The notes: generated by a model not told the origin, from the sequence alone. A DNA stretch of 64,000 bases from Zantedeschia hybrid cultivar (GCA_030544215.1 JARZZO010000016.1:59437501-59501500), one strand, 5' to 3'; counted from the first letter of the stretch, positions 1 to 12,421 are shown. Numbers and translations: made by a program.

Positions 1-160
1 AGTTTTAAATCTTAATGTTGGCATGGCATATCTCATTGAATCTGTCTTTTTCGCTACATCAAGTATATGGGATTCAAACCCAATTCTTCCACGAAGACCT
101 TGTCTGCTTGGGCAGACGCCTATTGAGTTAGCCATCTCTTCAATGGGTCATCTTTATCAT
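1..160 (-). repeat. Possible tRNA-derived SINE fragment
   Basis: On the minus strand there is a box A-like stretch (119-134, reading TGGCTAACTCAATAGG) followed about 40 nt later by a near-perfect box B (69-81, GGGTTTGAATCCC). This spacing and order is that of an internal RNA polymerase III promoter in tRNA-derived SINEs. It cannot be folded into a convincing tRNA, so a SINE head is the better reading. The tail would lie beyond the window start, so length and target duplication cannot be judged. Confidence 0.4.
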
Positions 161-3100
161 TTTTTTGAATTTTAGGTTTTTTTTTAATTTTCAAAGTTAG
201 ATGTCTAGGAGGTCATATGCCTATCTTATATACGTCTACTCGACTAGACGCCTTGACAATTTTATCTTTTATTATAAGGATGTGTCACACATTTCTACAT
301 GAAAGGGTCACAATTCTAAATAATAAGCATGCTTAGCTGATTTTGAAATATCTGAAATGGGTCATGGTAGACTCAAAGAACTCCCAATGTAAAATGAAAG
401 CCTAAGAGTAAGCAAAGGGTTTTTCAAAAGTTCCCTTTGAAAGAAGAGACTACACTTGTAAGTTGCACTCTTATCACTTGACATGCAATCTATGAAACCC
501 AAAAATCACTTAACCCATATTAAAATGTTTTAAACATGGTACAAGGATTGCTTCTTACATTTGAACTGTTTATAAAACCAAAAAGGGCATGGAGAGCACA
601 TTCATAGGATGAAGAAGGGTTCTCTCAACCACTTCAAATATACAGAACCCGAGTGAAGGATAATCAAATTAAGATAAATATGTAGAAAGGTGACTCTGAA
701 GCGAGACCAGCAAGGTCTAATGCTTCATTCTAGGAACATAGAAGACTTTAAATGCGAGGTCATTCCAGTGCACAGAGCTTCCATATTGAAGTCATGGCCT
801 GCACCTTAGACTTCCAAATAAATACAAAGATGACAAAAATGAATTAAAAAAGATAAATCAGAGCATTCTCCTTCCAAGTGAGCATCCACGAACATGATTT
901 TAAGGTTTATGAAGACCCCTGACTAATCAGGGAAGAATTCCCATCAATTCAAACCCTCATTTATGGCTTCAAAGGAAAGAGATGATCATTAAAATTAAAA
1001 GAAGCAGACAGCAATAAGTACAAACATGTTATCTGAAGTGGCTATCACGTCATATGAGCTATGTCGGAGGGTTGTAGCATTCAAACACTTCCCCTGAAGA
1101 TTGGGGTTCTCTGACTACCATAGAAAGTAAATTTCAAGCCTTTATGTGAAAGATTCCTCACTTCACATTCATAATAGTCTAGAATCATATAAAGAAATTG
1201 GATAAAATTCTAAGTAAAACAGCATTAGGATATCCTTCTGGTGTCCTTAAGGGATCCAATGGTTACAAGGTAACTTGTAGTGTCTCATCCTTTGCGAAGC
1301 ATACACACAGAAAGTGAATCCTATTCTGGAATTAAAATATTAAATGGATTTAAACATGACAATCAACAGAATCGCTGAACGTTATCTGACTACCTCCTTT
1401 TTCCCTTCGCAGCAAACGAGAGCACTAGTGTGCGGAAGACCGCGGAGCGTGCGCGGCGGGGAGGGCGGAGCGTCCCCAGGTTTGGCGTTCCTCTTGGGGG
1501 GAGGCGTTCCTTTTTGACCCGTTTTGTACTTTTTAGATTTACTTTTCTTAATCTCCTCACTCTTCTCATCAAATACTTGTATTCGTTTGTGTGCTGGATC
1601 TAGCGTTTGCCACCGGGTGCGGCTTTCTACCTTCTCCGGTTGAAGACTTGGTTGTTGACATTTCTCTTTGTAGGCCTTGTTGTTTCTGCCTACCAACTGT
1701 TCGACAAAATGCCGAACTCAAGACAGAGGCTCGAGTTTATGTGTGCAATCCCCTACTCCGTTGCCGTGAGTAGGCCCAACGAGCTCTCCTGTTTCGTGGA
1801 CAAGCTACTTGCTCTTTTGTAGCTCATCTTTCACTTGTTGAAGACTTCTCTGGTTCGTATGCTTCCGCATCCCACCGACAAATTGTGTTGGCTCCTCCGG
1901 CACCTAGAGACTACCAATGTTCTTTACAGTCTGTACTTGATGTGCCTTATCTCTGTTTTTTGTGTTCTGGTCGGATTTGGTCTTAACTACTCTAGTAGTA
2001 TACGCCTGCTCGTTTGCTTGAAAGGTGTTTGTTGTTATGACTGCTTATTGTACTACTACGAGTACTGTGAATGAAAGTTCATTCTTCTGTTAAAAAATAA
2101 AAAATAAAAGCACTGAATAAAGACATGTTCAACATGAAATAAAACAATATCGAGAGGCCTCGAGGCTTTCAGGAGATTATCTCCATAGAGAGGAGATCTC
2201 CCTTAGCCTTTCTTAAGCCAATTAGAGCTTAGAACAAAAGGAAAAGAGCCTCTAAAAAGAAGATCACAATACTTGTTCATGAACAGGAGATTAGATCCCA
2301 TCAAAAGATATCATAAAAGTATCATGAGAACATAGAAGGACTCAAACATAAAGGCAACATTTCATTAATATTTCGAAGAACAGAGAGATTACACAAAGAA
2401 CAAACAAAAACATTGAATACTTTTTAATTTCCTAACCTCATATTATGAAGAGCAGAGACAACAGGGGCCTGCATGCCTCTTCTCTATCTTCTTCTCTCTT
2501 TACTTTTTTCAGTATCCAAGGAGACTTCTAAGAAACTGGGCCTCATTATGTCTTACATGACCATATAATTCATTTGAGCTCATGTAAATCAGGTTTGGGC
2601 TATAAAAAAAAAAATTAAAACAAAAATTATTTAAAAATGCTGGCTGCCAGTGCAGTAAGTAATTTTCCATACAAATTAATCAGCACACATGATTTTTCTA
2701 AATTTTCTTATTATTAAGTTCTAAGGTATTACACTAATGAAGGCCAATTCAACACAGTTGAAATAAGGTCGAATTCTTCCCTAGTTTAGCTTATATAATA
2801 AGACAAAAAAAGGGAAAAATTCCACGTGGTAGGTGGAATGTAAGGCTATAACTTTCCTTGCACAAGTAAATGGCTTGCTCACGGAATCGGAAGTCTAATT
2901 CTAACTTGGGTTAGAACATTTCTATCAAAAGCTAATTCCTACCTAAAAATTAACAAAATCACCACCAAACAACTGAATCAGTGAAAATGAACTTCTAGAA
3001 AATTGTAGATCTCCTTCTTTCTAATGGAACTTGCTTCACCTTGATCTGAAATTTTTATAGAGTTATGTACAAAACATCAGACTTGTGTCCTATAAATCCA

Positions 3101-4150
3101 TAAACAACACAAAACTAACTTAGTCGGCTGATTTATAATGATTTAGTGAGGTCTAATAGACCCATCTAAACTAGGTAAAAAGGGCATACAATGTAAGGTA
3201 TAACATCCTCAACTCCTTTAAGGAAATTTCATCTTTGAAATTTAACTAATCACAGGTTACCAAATAAGGAAAGATACTCCTCCATTTCTTCTTCTGGTTC
3301 TTGTGTCACCTCCTTTATTGAGTAGTGGTGCCATATGGACCTTCACCTATGGGATCGGATTAGTCCTCAACATAGAACAGGTTATATAGACAACTAAGTT
3401 ATAAGAGATCCAACCTTTCGGAGTGAACACATAATACGAGATTTTTTGTATTCTGAATTATCATAGTCTTGCCATCTAAGGATGCACATGATAACTGATA
3501 ACCTGATTATTCCACTGTTCTTAGTTTATAGGTTAGTTAATAGATAGTCTTTTTAAACTGATATGTATAATAGATAAAATAACAGATATCAATTTTTATT
3601 AACTGAATACATATAGTATATTAAGATCCGATTATCCAGCATATTTATGTTAACTGTCATGTTATACGAAGCGTTGATGGGTGCCTTCTGTAGTGTCTTA
3701 ACAAACCAAGTAGATATAGATGAATGTCTAACATTAAAATTAAATAAAATTTTAGCATGTATATATTACAAACGAAGATTCTTGAACTATGGATTCTTGA
3801 TGCTAAGTTTTTTATTAAGCTGGCAATGGCATGACAGGATATATTGTTAGAAGCTCAGCATTTTGTTGTCCTTGAGGTGGTTGGGACTTCATATTTCTAT
3901 TTCTACTGTTACATGTCGTTTTAATGATTCATACCATGTTATCTGTGTTATTTTCCTTTGTATGTAACTGCGGTGAGATGGTTAATCAAACTTTAGATGT
4001 CTTTTATAATTTCATATTTTAACAAGATGATGTTTGAGATAGTGTACAACTTTCCTTCTATGTAATTATAGTTAAAATAACAAGAATATTAGTATTAGTA
4101 TGAAATGTTAAACCAAAGCCCGAGCCCAAAAGCCTGAGTAAAATATGAAT
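161..4150. other. Gene-free AT-rich stretch with one GC-rich island
   Basis: No recognisable gene. Most of it is AT-rich with stop codons in all frames. A GC-rich island lies at about 1385-2085; it carries short open frames on both strands, the longest on the minus strand (1696-1382, 104 codons, rich in Lys and Pro), none matching a family I know. The island ends in an A-rich stretch (2085-2110), which would fit the tail of a retrotransposed fragment, but this is inference. Confidence 0.4.
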
Positions 4151-4688
4151 GGAGTAATGTTTGCTGCACTAAAGGTCAGTGCAGCAAGCTAAGTCATTTT
4201 GCATTGTAAGATGTCATTGATCCACCTAGACAAAAGTCACATGGGTTGGACAGCTTTTTGCACATGTGAACTAGACAAGCATTATAAATCCATACACACA
4301 TAAGTAAAGATGACAAAGACTTTTCAAATGTGGCAAATACTTTGTGGACGTGGACAAATATTATTTGTCATGCCTACAAAGTACTTGTCATGCATGTTAA
4401 ATATTTGTCACGTCAAAAAAAAATTATACACAAATATATAGAGATGACAAATATTTTTTTCAGGCATGACAAATGCTTCGTGGATGTGACAAAGAGTATT
4501 CATCGTGCCTACGAAATATTTGTCATGTCTAGAATCATGCACTTGTATTTAATGTGTGTATGGTCCACATGTGAAAAAAGTTGTCCAACCTATATAACCC
4601 ATGCTTAGGTGGACTAATAATATCTTGCATCACAAAATGACTCAGCTAACTTTCATTAACCCTCGGTGCAGCAAGAAGTCACATTCGG
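4151..4688. mobile_element. Foldback MITE with long terminal inverted repeats
   Basis: The left arm from 4161 (TTGCTGCAC, then GCAGCAAGCTAAGTCATTTT) is mirrored by the reverse complement of the right arm ending near 4675, with similarity over roughly 110-130 bp including TGATCCACCTAG and GGTTGGACA blocks. The middle holds several short GACAAATATTTGTCAT-type repeats. No coding capacity. The outer ends read like those of the element at 13571-13937, so it may belong to the same superfamily. No clear target duplication was found, so the exact ends are uncertain by about 10 bp. Confidence 0.65.
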
Positions 4689-4814
4689 ACAAACTTAGGC
4701 TCGACATTTGGAATGACTGGCCCAAGTCCATCCCAACTACAAGCCTAGTTTCATTAGTGGCTTATGTCTGAGTACTTTTCGTAAAGAGTGGAACAATAGT
4801 TGCTGGCTCTGCAA

Positions 4815-5095
4815 TACCTTCGGTGCTACAATATGGGACATACTAGCAAGTATTAAAAATTATAATTTTTTTTTAGATCGGACAACCAAAAATGTTGATC
4901 TCCGATTGGATGACCAAAAATTTTTAAAAATCAAAAATAATTATTGAGCTTAGCCTATAAAAGATTTTTTAAACTATTCATTGGAACACTATTTTTTATT
5001 TTTTAAAATTTTTTGAGTTATCCGAATGGAGATCAGCCTGCAAACACGTGGGGAATGAGAGGCCTGACCTAAAAAATTTTAAAAATTATTGTGTG
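4815..5095. mobile_element. Degenerate copy of foldback MITE family
   Basis: The interior resembles the element at 13571-13937: a left block with GATCTCCGATTGGATGACC, a central TTCATTGGAACACT, and a right block GAATGGAGATCAGCCTG followed by AACACGTGGGG. The terminal TTGCTGCAATGC arms are decayed or missing. No open frame of interest. Confidence 0.55.
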
Positions 5096-5338
5096 AAGAA
5101 ACTTGGGCTCTCATTAATTTGGTATTGTCTACTTTGGCCCATAGACTTGACGGTTTTCTCTTTTGGGAAAAAGACCCTTGTTGGGAGAAAGGTCGGAGGC
5201 CTTCTTTATGAGCACAGAGTTACCTACTCAACAACAAATACGAGATTATTTAGTTCCCCATTTCTATACTTCTATACAGCCCCCTGAGAAGGCAAGCGTA
5301 TGTGTATGGGCTGGAGTTCCCGCAGATGGCTCCAATCA

Positions 5339-6153
5339 TGTAGCAGTCATAAACTAGTTTGAAACTTAAGACCGTCCGATCCAATCCCTGGCTACTCGTC
5401 ACGATAGAATTTGTTTGAGAAAGAAGATACACACAACAAGAACCTGCAAGAAGAAGGAGGCAGTCAAGGGTCTCCCATCTAGGTGGGGGAAAGACCCTTG
5501 GATGCCTAAGTCAAATTCTTGAGTAAAATGATGATTGATGGCTAGGACTGTTCGAGCGTAAGTGTGAGTGTGTGTAAGAGCCTACCTTGTTCTGGAGGAA
5601 CGTTTGTGTACTTATACTTCCTTTGGAATGCGGCACCGGAGGGTAATTATGTAACGGCTGCTAGATGGTCCACGATTTAGGCCTCCTGATTGAGAGGTTC
5701 ATGGGCCTCCAGACTAAGAGACACGATCTCCTCTATTAACAAGGGGCGGAGATCATGGAAACTTGTTTTGAGTGGGCAGTTATGGTGTCCTAACTATAAC
5801 TCCTGCCTAGTGGCGAGATTAGGAGGATTTGAATTGTCTAAAAGCCCCCACCTTCTCTCGAAGTCGAGGGTCTCGATATTCGGGCCTAGAGGCCATGACC
5901 TTACGTGAGGCAAACTTGGTCTCCCGAGAGGTTGGCGGCCCTATCCCAAGTCAGGAATGTCTACCGAGAAGCCAGCTCTTCTCACAGGAGGCTCCGTGGG
6001 GGAGTTTGGGTCCCTTTGCCGGGGTTCTTGGATTTGGTTTACTTTCGAAAGGCTTGTGGATGTTCATGTGATCTCTATACGTGAATGTTAGTGGGCTGCA
6101 GGCCTCTGGCCTTCTACCATTGGGCCTAATTGGCGAAACCCAATTACCCTTCA
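5339..6153 (-). mobile_element. LTR of a Ty3/gypsy-like retrotransposon with primer-binding region
   Basis: Read on the minus strand the LTR begins near 6153 with TGAAGGGTAATTGGG and ends near 5339 with ACTGCTACA. Immediately after it comes ATTGGAGCCATCTGCGGGAA (about 5336-5317), a decayed form of the ATTGGCGCCGTCTGTGGGAA signature found just inside the 5' LTR of many plant Ty3/gypsy elements. The LTR shares the blocks TGACTTAGGCATC and CTTCTTGCAGGTTCT with the LTR-like copy at 17043-17846. Internal coding regions are gone; only a few hundred bases of non-coding leader may remain down to about 5100. Confidence 0.65.
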
Positions 6154-7322
6154 TCAAAAATATATATACACATACTCGAATGACCCATGGTGCAACGTTG
6201 GAGACATTGCAACAAGTGTTACTCTAAACAGTAATCATCCTGGACTGCTGAGTAATGTACCATCCAATTGGCTTAATTAGATGACAATGTCAGAAGTGCG
6301 TTTCTTTATTAAAAAATCAAGAGAGGAGACAACTCTAAGGGGCCTGTCCCTAAAATTTAACAAAAAAAAGGGAAAACAAGTAAACATAGTTCCTCCACAT
6401 AATCTGACAGCTCTGATGATGCCATGCAGCAGCACACGCCAACATGCAGCAGGTATTACTCTTCCACAAAAGATAAGAACGATGAGGAGCATACTTCTCT
6501 TTGCAGTGGATACGCTAAGACCTAAAAGTCGTTCGTGTAGACAAAATTAGTGAGATAAATGCAGAGAAATTGCTTATTTAGGGGGAGCACTAGTATTATA
6601 CGAATTTGAATCTCTTCATTTGAGAACATTTATGTATAGCCTAATAATAGACTAAGTCACTAGAAGAAAAAAAAACAAGCATAACTGTACTCCATTACTA
6701 AAGCATAAGAGGATACTCATGTCCCACCAAAATTTCTGTTTGAAATTCAATCCAAACTAAACCAAAATTTTCTTCAAATAAAACTAGATCAGATTAAAAT
6801 ATTTTTATTCAATTTGACTTGAAACTCTTTTACAATCCACAAGGTACAAGTGAGTAACAACATAGCATTAAGGTAAAAGTACCGTCAGAGGGACCAATGG
6901 TCACCCGTTGAATGAGCACCATGGAGCCACGGGAGAGGCAAGGCTTGCTCGAGGAAGAACGACGTCCTTCATGAAGATATCTACGAAGAGTAGAGATGTA
7001 AATTGGGAGGGTTAGGCTGAGTTACGTGATAATTTAGATTTTAACTTAAATTTAAAATAGTTCAGTCTAATTTTAGTCTAGACCAAATTCAGTTTAAATT
7101 TAATCCAAATTCAGATTCAATTCAATAATGAGTGGGTTGGGTTAGATTGGATTGGTTATGTTTATAAATAATTTGTTAGAAGTATTTTACTTCTTATATG
7201 AATTATTGTAAAAGTCAATAATTAATCTGGGTCAACCTGTTTTCAGTCCAACCTAATTTAGATTTAACTAATATCAACTTAAATTTAATCCAACCCAATT
7301 TATATAATTTGGGTCAACCTAA
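6154..7322. other. Gene-free intergenic stretch
   Basis: AT-rich, with an A-rich run near 6361-6370 and 6668-6675. Between about 7020 and 7320 there are repeated TTTAAATTTAATCCAA/GGGTTGG-type words, a low-complexity repeat into which the Pack-MULE at 7332 inserted. No gene is recognised. Confidence 0.5.
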
Positions 7323-7331
7323 TTTTCTTTA
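7323..7331. repeat. Left 9-bp target-site duplication of the Pack-MULE
   Basis: TTTTCTTTA directly abuts the element's GGGATTTT terminus; an identical copy lies at 9137-9145 on the other side. Confidence 0.93.
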
Positions 7332-9136
7332 GGGATTTTCCCAAATCAATCCCTACAATCTTTCCAAATTCCACATGTCCCTTGCTTCTTAGAATTTTTA
7401 AATATATCCCTATAATTCTCTGTCGTTCTAAGATATGGGCCCGTCGTTCAGTTTTTAACGTAGGCATTGGGTAGGAGTGAACGTAACTATGGTTAAGCTT
7501 AATCATAACCTGAAAAAGACACATGTACTGTAGGCCCCTTCTTCCTAGACCCCTCCCTACTTCCCTTGATGGAGACGTGCAGCAGGAGGTCGACCACCTA
7601 CCTCGACGTCGACCTCTCGCCGGGGGCCATCCTGGTGCACTGCAGCGCCATATAGAGCACCTCGAACACGGACGCCTCCTCTACGGGCACCAGCGGCTTC
7701 AACGCCGAGTCCACCAGTGCCACCCGCTTCGGCGCCGACAACCCCATGCCGTGTTGCACCCACCAACGCCAAGCCAAAGTCACCAAGGTGGGCCTCCATG
7801 TCGCCATCGAGGAGCACATTGCTGGACTTGATGTCCCTATGGACGATATGAGGCACGCAGTCGTAGTGGAGGTCCCCTGGCCAACCCCATGGCGATCCTT
7901 AGCCACGCCTCCCACCCCAGCTTCCTCTTCCTTTTCTAGCTCACCACCGGCCACTATAGCTAGTCCCATCCGTTCTCCATGTACTCGTAGACGATTAGGG
8001 TAAGGCCAGACCCGTCCCCGCCATTACCGCTGCATAGGCCCAAGAGCTTCATCAAGCGGCGGTGCCACATCCTGCCCAGCGTCAGGACCTCCCTGGCGAA
8101 GCAATTGTCCATGACAGGGTCGCCCTGCTTCCGCGCCACCTTCTTCACGGCCACCGTCTATGTCGACAGCTTGGCCTTGTAGACGGTCCCCAAACTGTTG
8201 GAGCCAATGACGAAGTCGTTGCTGAGGTACCTCGTGGTCCCTATGATCGCCTCCCACTTGAACTTCCTTTTGGTGGACTCCTTCAAGATCAGATGGCGAT
8301 GCACAAGGGAAGAGCTCGAGGAATACACGCAGTTCACCTGCCGATGCCTCCTCAAAGAACATCGTCAGAGTACCAGAACGATGCCAACCACGAGGACAAT
8401 CACCAGCACCATCGAAGTCGCTGAGATCAGAGCCACAGATGCCGCATTAGGAATGGGGTTGCGGTGACGGCGGCCGCCAGCATCAGCCCCGCCGCTGCAA
8501 GGCTGCAAGGGGGCCCCGTAGAGGCCGGCATTGGAAACGAAGGACTGCGATGGCCAGCGAGAGAGCCGCGCATCCAGTTGTCCCTGCAGTTGGTTGTAGG
8601 ATATGTTAAGGCTCACCAGGTTGCTCGTTTCGCTGATTTGGCTGGGGATCTCCCTGCTCAGTGAGGTGTGGGGAATGTTGAGCATCTCCAGCTTCGACAG
8701 GGACCGCAGGGACGTGGGGACGGCCTCGCTCAAGTTGTTGTGGCTGAGGTCCAGCATGCTTTGCAACTCGTGCAGCTAGCCCAACTCCGACAGTATCCCC
8801 TCGGAGAGGGAGTTGTGCGACAGGCCCAACTCGTACAACTTGCTCAATTGCCCTGTCGATGCGGGGATTGGCCCGGAGAAGCGGTTGTCGCCGAGTTGGA
8901 GCACATTCAGCGACCGGAGCTTGTTGAACTACGAAGATGAGGTGCATAAAAATATGTCGTCAGGGGTATTTTTGACCTTTGACGTACTCAAACGGCAACA
9001 TTTTCCTCCGTCATCTCTTTTTCGAATGACCACTTAAGAACGGCGGAGAATTGTAAAGATATATTTAAAAATTTTAAGAAGCAAGGGACATATGTGGAAT
9101 TTGAAAAGATTGTAGGGACTGATTTGGAAAAATCCC
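7332..9136. mobile_element. Pack-MULE (Mutator-like element carrying a receptor-kinase gene fragment)
   Basis: The left end begins GGGATTTTCCCAAATCAATC (7332) and the reverse complement of the right end (9136) begins GGGATTTTTCCAAATCAGTC. The two arms stay alignable for roughly 105 bp (to about 7437 and from about 9031). The element is flanked on both sides by the same nine bases, TTTTCTTTA (7323-7331 and 9137-9145). A 9-bp duplication plus long inverted repeats starting GGGATTTT is diagnostic of Mutator-like elements. It encodes no transposase; its 1.4-kb interior is a GC-rich piece of an LRR receptor kinase gene, in sharp contrast to the AT-rich DNA outside. It is therefore a non-autonomous gene-capturing MULE. 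Confidence 0.93.
7557..8947 (-). pseudogene. GSO1/GSO2-like LRR receptor kinase fragment captured in a MULE
   Basis: The minus strand encodes, in order, the last leucine-rich repeats (LSHNNLSEAVPTSL and neighbours, 8940-8600), a juxtamembrane cap with a Cys pair, a hydrophobic membrane segment (about 8455-8365), a kinase N-lobe with glycine loop IGSNSLGTVYKA and invariant-lysine motif AVKK (8300-8140), a catalytic loop HRDIKSSN and DFG (about 7850-7770), then the family's C-terminal ALQCTRMAPGERSTSR block up to about 7560. The order and wording match the GSO1/GSO2 class of receptor kinases, which sense peptide ligands for root barrier and embryo cuticle formation. It is broken: in-frame stops at 8776-8778 and 8158-8160, several frameshifts, a degraded glycine loop, loss of the activation segment through the mid C-lobe, and no N-terminal repeats or signal peptide. 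A functional receptor is excluded. Confidence 0.9.
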
Positions 9137-9145
9137 TTTTCTTTA
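9137..9145. repeat. Right 9-bp target-site duplication of the Pack-MULE
   Basis: TTTTCTTTA follows the right terminus exactly and matches 7323-7331 without mismatch. Confidence 0.93.
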
Positions 9146-9910
9146 ATATGAGTTGGAGTAGGCTGGACCACGGGATGACCTACCCGATTGACACCCCTAA
9201 CGAAGAGTAATCGAGAAAAGAGCATCATCAAAGCAGTCAAAAAAGGTAGGACTCGAAGATATATGCCAACGGGGACATACAAAATAAGTGTGGGTTCTCA
9301 AGCACCATCATCGATCTCCAAGAATCCTGGAACAAGATCTATACAGAGCAAACAAGCCTACATTGCATCACTAGGGCCATGGGACTCTCTACTAAGTCTG
9401 AGGAGAATACACAATGTGGGTCTATATCACTTAGTTTCCGATCTAAATTATCAATGCTAAATAATTTTACTACAGTAAAATACTTTGATCTTTCTGAAAT
9501 TAAAATCAATCTTTTTTAATTTAAAAGTTTGAATGGAATAATTTATCTTTTTAACATTGTATATAATTAATTTTAATTCTTTTGAGCTCGGTTTTCAAAC
9601 CTTCAACACCAAATAAAACTGGATTTACTTAATTCAATTCAATTCCAAATTAAGTTAAAATATCTTCATTTTCAAATCAACCAAAAGTAAATAGAATTAT
9701 CTGATTCATTTGACTTTCTATTTGAATTAAATAGTGAAGACTCTTACATTTTATTTTCCTTGTGTAACCTGTTCAAACTACACATTCAATTGATTGTACA
9801 CTTAAAACCTCTAATGAAAAAGTCAAACACTTTTATATACAATGTAATTGGTGTGTTCAGTGTAACTTTTAATTGAAAGTTACTTTTGACTTCCTCTTAT
9901 GATATAAAAA
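9146..9910. other. Gene-free AT-rich stretch
   Basis: No gene recognised. Short unrelated open frames only. Repeated AATTCAATTTAAAT-like words around 9590-9730. Confidence 0.5.
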
Positions 9911-10217
9911 AGAGAAACATTGGCTGCACCGTCAAGCGTTGTTATGCTGTCCGGTGGTGCAACTAATTTTAAAAATAGTTTTTGAATTTTGTTTAGGTGG
10001 GTTCCATTATGTCCTCCATACTCATACGATTTGATCTCTTTCTTTGTTACCATTCATTTAGGGTCATTTTTTTTTTTCATCTTCTTTTAGGTCATTTGAT
10101 CGGAGATCAGATTGTACAAATATGTAGGTTGGATTGGAGCCCACCTATTTTTTTTTTTTTTTTTAAAATTTAGTTACACCGCCAAGCGACATAATAAACC
10201 TGGTGAAGTGTTTCTCT
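9911..10217. mobile_element. Foldback MITE, copy of the CTGCA-end family
   Basis: The left end AGAGAAACATTGGCTGCACC (9911) is mirrored by the right end, whose reverse complement starts AGAGAAACACTTCACC (10217). Both arms carry GCACCGTCAAGCG / CACCGCCAAGCG. The interior has GATCGGAGATCAGATTGTAC, shared with the copies at 4815, 13571 and 51200. A 7-bp ATAAAAA directly flanks both ends and may be the target duplication, though the sequence is low in complexity. Confidence 0.7.
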
Positions 10218-10642
10218 ATAAAAAAAAATAGATGAAAGTAAGTATAATTAATTTTAGATGGATATAAAAGTCAAATTTCTCCTAACAACTATAATTTTTC
10301 TCCAATTTAAGAAACTAAAATCTAGAGGTTTTATTTGGAAATCAAAATACTATATAAACGACTTTCAACACTTATTGTTTTCTCTCAAAATAGTTATATA
10401 AAAGTATAAAATATTTTCAAATGAAAGTTGAACCAAACATTACCAACAACGGAATCCACTTTGATTGGGCTGGATCTAAAAATAGTAAAGTATTGTAAAA
10501 TATTATATTTTATGTCTCAGGGTCCTTTAATGATCAAAGGAAATTTGGAAAACTCATTGATCAGACGGCTGAAATGCCATCAAATCATCCCAAGCTGACG
10601 AGTATTAGCGGTCTCAGAGCAATGGAGGCGCTGACGGCTAGG

Positions 10643-10737
10643 TATAAATTTTCCGACCGTGGGTTAGGGTTTTTGAAGCACACCTCCGCTATTGGCCTCT
10701 CTCCTCCTCCTCGCAGAGGCCTCCGCATTCCCATCAG
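10643..10737 (+). promoter_or_regulatory. RPL13 core promoter and leader exon
   Basis: A TATA box (TATAAA, 10643-10648) is followed by GGGTTAGGGTTTTT (10661-10674), the reverse form of the telo-box AAACCCTAA common around start sites of plant ribosomal protein genes, and by a pyrimidine-rich stretch. A good donor follows CCATCAG at 10737/10738, so the non-coding leader exon is about 10672-10737. The leader intron runs to 12414 and ends CCCATGTACAG, placing the start codon seven bases into the next exon. Confidence 0.7.
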
Positions 10738-12421
10738 GTACAAATCCCCCGATCTCTCTTTCATTTTCGCCAAGATTTTGCCTTTGGCTGATGCAGATTC
10801 GGGTATTACAATCGTTTGTCGCGCCATTTCGATTCTTGCTCGTTTCTGTGCATTTGATGGTGTGGAATTCCTTCTATCAACAACGTAAGAGAAAAGGAAA
10901 ATCGAAACAACACCTGAATTCTGAGCCGGTAGAGCTGTTTTTTATCTAAATGCAAATGAGCAGATGTCATTGTTCTTTGTAGTTGATAGTTCGTGTCGAT
11001 TTAGTTTTGGTTGATGGGGTTGGACAGATGCATGGCTTGTGTAGCCTTCTGATGGGGTCGGGGAACATTGATATGTTGATGTTTAAGTTAGCCTCTTCAG
11101 GCGGCCTGTCGCCCTTGCTTATTAGCACACACCCATTCTGGCGCCGGGTTGCTGCTGGATATGTACATAGGCACACGCATAGGCATTCTTGTGGTAGGAT
11201 CTGATTGCAAATGCAGATGGGTTTCTGTTTTTTTTTCTCGGCTTTTAGTGATTAATGGGTATGGTATCCTTAAAGTTTTTGCTTGGATGTTTAGATAATC
11301 ATTACTTGGCATGCATTGTTTCTACAAGAGAAAACGTTTTTTTTTTGGATGATGAAAAACCTCTGAATGCGCAAGCGACTGTTTGCGTTTGTTTTGTTGT
11401 ATTATGGTTACCAATGTTAAGTGCTTGCTCATCTTTTTCATACGTTCCATTTTGTTTGATATTGGCAGAGTCTTCAAATTTGTGTCTTTTTTCTTCTTCG
11501 TGATCTTTTTCTTTATTCACTGGCCTTTTGATGGCTAAACATCATGTCTGTTTACATAATGAGGGAATACAGAGAAAATAAATATTTGGAGCTACAATTC
11601 TAAGGCTTGCCGAACGCTTGGTGTGAGAAATTTTATTACTTAGTTTATGGCTAGTTTGGTTATAGTTTTCCTCTACGTCTCCAACGTAAAGGGGAAAAGA
11701 AAAGACCACTCTTCCTAGTGGTCTGTCTTCGTTGATATATATCTCACATGCATAATTGTCTAAACATTCCTTTTTTCTGTAGCTTATCCTTTCTGCTCTT
11801 CCATCTGTTGTTGATAGACGGGTTAATTTGACGAACAGTGTTCTGCTGTTGAGGCAGGGACTTCAAAAGAAAGTATACTGATGGTGTTAAGTTTTATGAA
11901 ATGGTGATGTATTTGGGCTTCTAAATAAGCCATTTACAAACCTTGGACTTTCTTATGAAGAATTCATAAAATAAGCAGTAGTCTCCAATTTGTGCAGACC
12001 TCTGTTATGAATTTATACCAAAATCTGTTCATGCTCGACCATATTTTTGTTCAACGCTGGCAAATTAACCCAAGATGTTGACCACACTTGATCCTAAAAG
12101 AGTATGTTTAGTCAAAAGTTTTTAAGAATGGGTATGCTTGGGTTTGGCCATTTTTTATCTGACCTTTTTGAACATGCCACAGTCATCAGTTTATCCCTAA
12201 CCTACCCCAACATGGTCTGACCTGCTTTTTTCACCCTAGCAGCATCCTGATTTAAGTGAGGGTATGGATTAGGGTTTTTTTATTGCAAATTTTGGGATTG
12301 GGTTGAGGCAAAACAACTTCTCATTGTACTCCCCTCTTCATTCGACCCATTGCCACTCTAATTTTATTTATCTTTAGCTGATGCCTCTAGCCCGTGTGGC
12401 TTTCCCATGTACAGGTGAAAG

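Noticed and set aside
7523..8940. Plus-strand open frames rich in Arg, His and Pro
   Set aside because: They are antisense shadows of the minus-strand receptor-kinase pseudogene.
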